Shown: positions 62,356-64,000 of the stretch, one piece after another | Numbering within the stretch: position 1 is the first letter of the stretch | Layout: each line of letters starts with the position of its first letter | The notes under the pieces: model-generated | The model's database searches: none | The model's input: only the letters and a program-made list of their open reading frames with translations | Told to the model about the DNA's origin: nothing | Translations under genes and position numbers: made by a program | Assembly: GCF_965216805.1 (NCBI RefSeq) | Contig: NZ_CBDCGN010000003.1 | Span: forward strand, 1,674,001 to 1,738,000 | Length of the DNA: 64,000 bases | From: Panacagrimonas sp965216805 | GTDB lineage: Bacteria; Pseudomonadota; Gammaproteobacteria; Nevskiales; Nevskiaceae | Reading direction: 5' to 3'

Positions 62356-62901
62356 TCAGAGCAGACGCCGCGCCGCGACCAAACGACGATCCCAGGCCCG
62401 GGTCAGTTCGCTGACCACCACTTCGCCTTCGCCGGTGGAGGCGTGTAGCACCTTGTTGTCGTCCAGGTACACCGCGACGTGGAGGCCGCTGGGGCCGAAG
62501 CGGTAGAACAGCAGATCCCCGGCAATGACCTGGTCGCGCCGCACCGCACGTCCCAGCTTCACCTGCTGGCGCGTGGTGCGCGGCATCTTCAGGCCCACCG
62601 CGCGGAACATTCGCTGGACCAGCGAGGAGCAGTCGACTGCATCTTCACGGTCGGCGCCAAACAGGTAGTCGGTGCCGAGCATGGCCTGCCCCTGCGTCAG
62701 TGCGGCGCGAATCAGGCCCGAGCGCAGGCTCGGCTCGGGGCGTAGCACCAGCGGCGCCTGGCGCGTCTCGGGGCCGGGTTGCGGGGCGCTGGCAAACAGC
62801 ACCGGGCTCATGCGCAGATCGGGATGGATGGAGGCCAGCGCAGGGGCGGCAGCGAGGCAGAGCAACAACGCGGCGAACAGGCGGTGCGAGGAGGGCGGCA
62901 T
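62356..62901 (-). CDS. NlpC/P60-family peptidoglycan endopeptidase
   Basis: A 181-residue secreted protein with a Sec signal (MPPSSHRLFAALLLCLAAAPALAS) and an NlpC/P60 domain. The catalytic cysteine is in AVDCSSLVQ, the histidine in LHVAVYLDD and a third polar residue in LHASTGEGEVV. It likely cleaves D-Glu-meso-DAP bonds in cell-wall peptides. The frame is open upstream, but the ATG at 62901 gives the signal peptide. Confidence 0.9.
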   Translation of the reverse strand: MPPSSHRLFAALLLCLAAAPALASIHPDLRMSPVLFASAPQPGPETRQAPLVLRPEPSLRSGLIRAALTQGQAMLGTDYLFGADREDAVDCSSLVQRMFRAVGLKMPRTTRQQVKLGRAVRRDQVIAGDLLFYRFGPSGLHVAVYLDDNKVLHASTGEGEVVVSELTRAWDRRLVAARRLL

Positions 62902-63546
62902 GGCAAACGCTTCTTGTTGTGGGTTGGTGGCCAGGCCTGCGGAACTCCCCGTGGCCGTCGCAATACGGGGGCAAGCTTGCCCGCCGAAGATCGCGACCCG
63001 CGCCATGCCAAGACGTTCGGCGCGCGCGCGCCGACGAAGCCGGCCGGCGCAGCCGTTCATCCCGCAGGAATCGACGTTCCTCGGCTGTGCCCTAAGGTTT
63101 GACGGATGGATCGCGCGGAAGGCGCTCGCGCCGGCCGCGCTTCAGCCTGCGATCAGGATTTGATCAGCATCGACGTTCGGAGCTGCGAGGCCGCTGGGAG
63201 CGCAGCGCGGATCATTGCCGCGATGGGGGATTCCGCGGTGATCGATAAGTTACTCGACCACCTGGATCGATAGGGCCTTTTGCCACCGACCTGTTATCGA
63301 CCGGTGATATGCGCGCCGCCGATCCCACAGCTTGTTCAGACTCTGCATTGACACATCGGCGTCCTTGACTCTCGACGGCAGGACCCGGCTTGTGCCGGCG
63401 ATCAGGATGAAGACTGTTAGCGGCCCGCAAGGTTCGATTCGGACCGCGATGCTCCCCACTTGGCGGTGAAAAATGCGGGCTAACCGCGCGGACCACCGAT
63501 TGCGTATGCTGCGGGACAGCAAGCTCGATGTGAGCGCGCGAAGATC
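62902..63546. other. Intergenic region between the NlpC gene and an IS3-family element
   Basis: About 645 bases in which I find no supported gene. The left part is the upstream region of the NlpC/P60 gene. The right part, next to the insertion sequence, contains ORFs only in shadow frames. Confidence 0.5.
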
Positions 63547-63596
63547 TGAACCGCCCCGGCTTTCTCGGAGGCTCCAAACCTTGAGAGGATGGAGCG

Positions 63597-63920
63597 ATGA
63601 ACAAGTTGACGCGGTACGCACCGGAGGTGCGGGAGCGGGCGGTGCGGATGGTGTTCGAGCACCGTAGCGAGTACGCCTCGCAGTGGGCGGCAATCGAATC
63701 GATTGCCGGGAAGATTGGCTGCAAGCCCGAGACGTTGCGGATTTGGGTTCGTCAGGCCGAGCGGGACGTAGGACTGCGGGAGGGCCCAAGCACGGCGGAG
63801 AAGGATCGGGTCAAGGCCCTGGAACGCGAGGTCCGCGAGCTGCGTCAGGCCAACGAGATTCTGCGCAAGGCGTCTGCGTATTTTGCCCAGGCGGAGCTCG
63901 ACCGCCCGTTCAAGCGATGA
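63597..63920 (+). CDS. IS3-family transposase OrfA
   Basis: A 107-residue protein with an N-terminal helix-turn-helix (RYAPEVRERAVRMVFEHRSE, then GKIGCKPETLRIWVRQAE) and a C-terminal leucine zipper (VKALEREVRELRQANEILRK). This is the DNA-binding half of an IS3 transposase, usually joined to OrfB by a -1 frameshift. The ATG is preceded by a GAGAGGATGGAG stretch. Confidence 0.92.
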   Translation: MNKLTRYAPEVRERAVRMVFEHRSEYASQWAAIESIAGKIGCKPETLRIWVRQAERDVGLREGPSTAEKDRVKALEREVRELRQANEILRKASAYFAQAELDRPFKR

Positions 63921-64000
63921 AGGCCTTCATCGACGATCACTGCGCGGTCTACGGGGTCGAGCCGATCTGCAAGGTGTTGCCGATCGCTCCGTCGACCTAC
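63917..64000 (+). CDS. IS3-family transposase OrfB (5' end only)
   Basis: The ATG at 63917 overlaps the orfA stop (ATGA) and opens MKAFIDDHCAVYGVEPICKV, the usual OrfB beginning that leads into the DDE integrase core. Only 28 codons are visible before the window ends. Confidence 0.85.
   Translation, partial: MKAFIDDHCAVYGVEPICKVLPIAPSTY

Larger units (their letters stand above)
63547..64000 (+). mobile_element. IS3-family insertion sequence, left end (continues past the window)
   Basis: The sequence TGAACCGCCCCGGCTTTCTC with a following GGAGGCTC resembles the left terminal inverted repeat of IS3-family members. It lies 50 bases before a transposase orfA, followed by orfB in the overlapping frame. 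The right end is beyond the window, so completeness cannot be judged. Confidence 0.8.

Overview
The window is high-GC DNA (roughly two thirds G+C) with tightly packed operons and many four-base start/stop overlaps. The gene families (NasST, NirBD, TonB receptors, imelysin, DUF3034, DUF2058, DjlA) and the style of short palindromic repeats point to a Gammaproteobacterium, probably close to the Xanthomonadales/Lysobacterales. This placement is an inference from gene content only.

Layout. 1-10091: late cobalamin genes (cobU, cobQ, cobD, cbiB, cobB, cobO), an orphan membrane protein and btuB, all on the minus strand behind a cobalamin riboswitch (about 8415-8615); cobS-cobC lie just upstream, preceded by a ROK sugar kinase. 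11280-18408: a probable Fur-controlled iron locus made of a collagen-like/delta-60-repeat lipoprotein, an imelysin, an HTTM membrane protein, a DCC thiol oxidoreductase and a FecA-like receptor. 18402-24776: a second iron locus on the minus strand (siderophore receptor, DUF3649-like protein, PepSY reductase, DUF6607 lipoprotein). 24997-29300: a diguanylate cyclase, a histidine phosphatase, an acyl-CoA dehydrogenase with a divergent LysR regulator, and a small membrane protein. 29597-37059: a BON protein, an OmpA protein fused to a cupredoxin, a long leader region with two opposed intrinsic terminators, and a six-gene block: DUF3034 barrel, exported truncated haemoglobin, covalent-flavin protein, PepSY membrane protein, EF-hand protein, ApbE.

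37141-43199: a five-gene envelope operon rich in TPR repeats and of unknown function. 43381-47361: two divergent nasT-nasS (ANTAR regulator/nitrate sensor) pairs. 47506-56341: nitrate assimilation operon (narK, nirB, nirD, a FAD reductase, nasA) behind a very good sigma-54 promoter with two NtrC-like sites. This operon carries an unusual load of short repeats, several inserted in frame inside the enzymes. 56350-64000: a Baeyer-Villiger-type monooxygenase, an MFS transporter, DjlA, MsrB, a 268-bp MITE-like element, FKBP, DUF2058, a membrane-tethered L7/L12-like protein, an NlpC/P60 protein and the left end of an IS3-family element.

How it fits together. The best candidate for an undescribed system is 30203-37059. 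It combines an outer-membrane protein carrying a type-1 copper domain, a predicted DUF3034 barrel, a secreted haem globin, a Tat-type flavoprotein with its ApbE flavin transferase, and a PepSY membrane protein. Together these look like an extracytosolic electron-transfer module. The nitrate region suggests two-level control: NtrC/sigma-54 initiation for the structural operon, and ANTAR-type attenuation in the leader of one nasTS pair.
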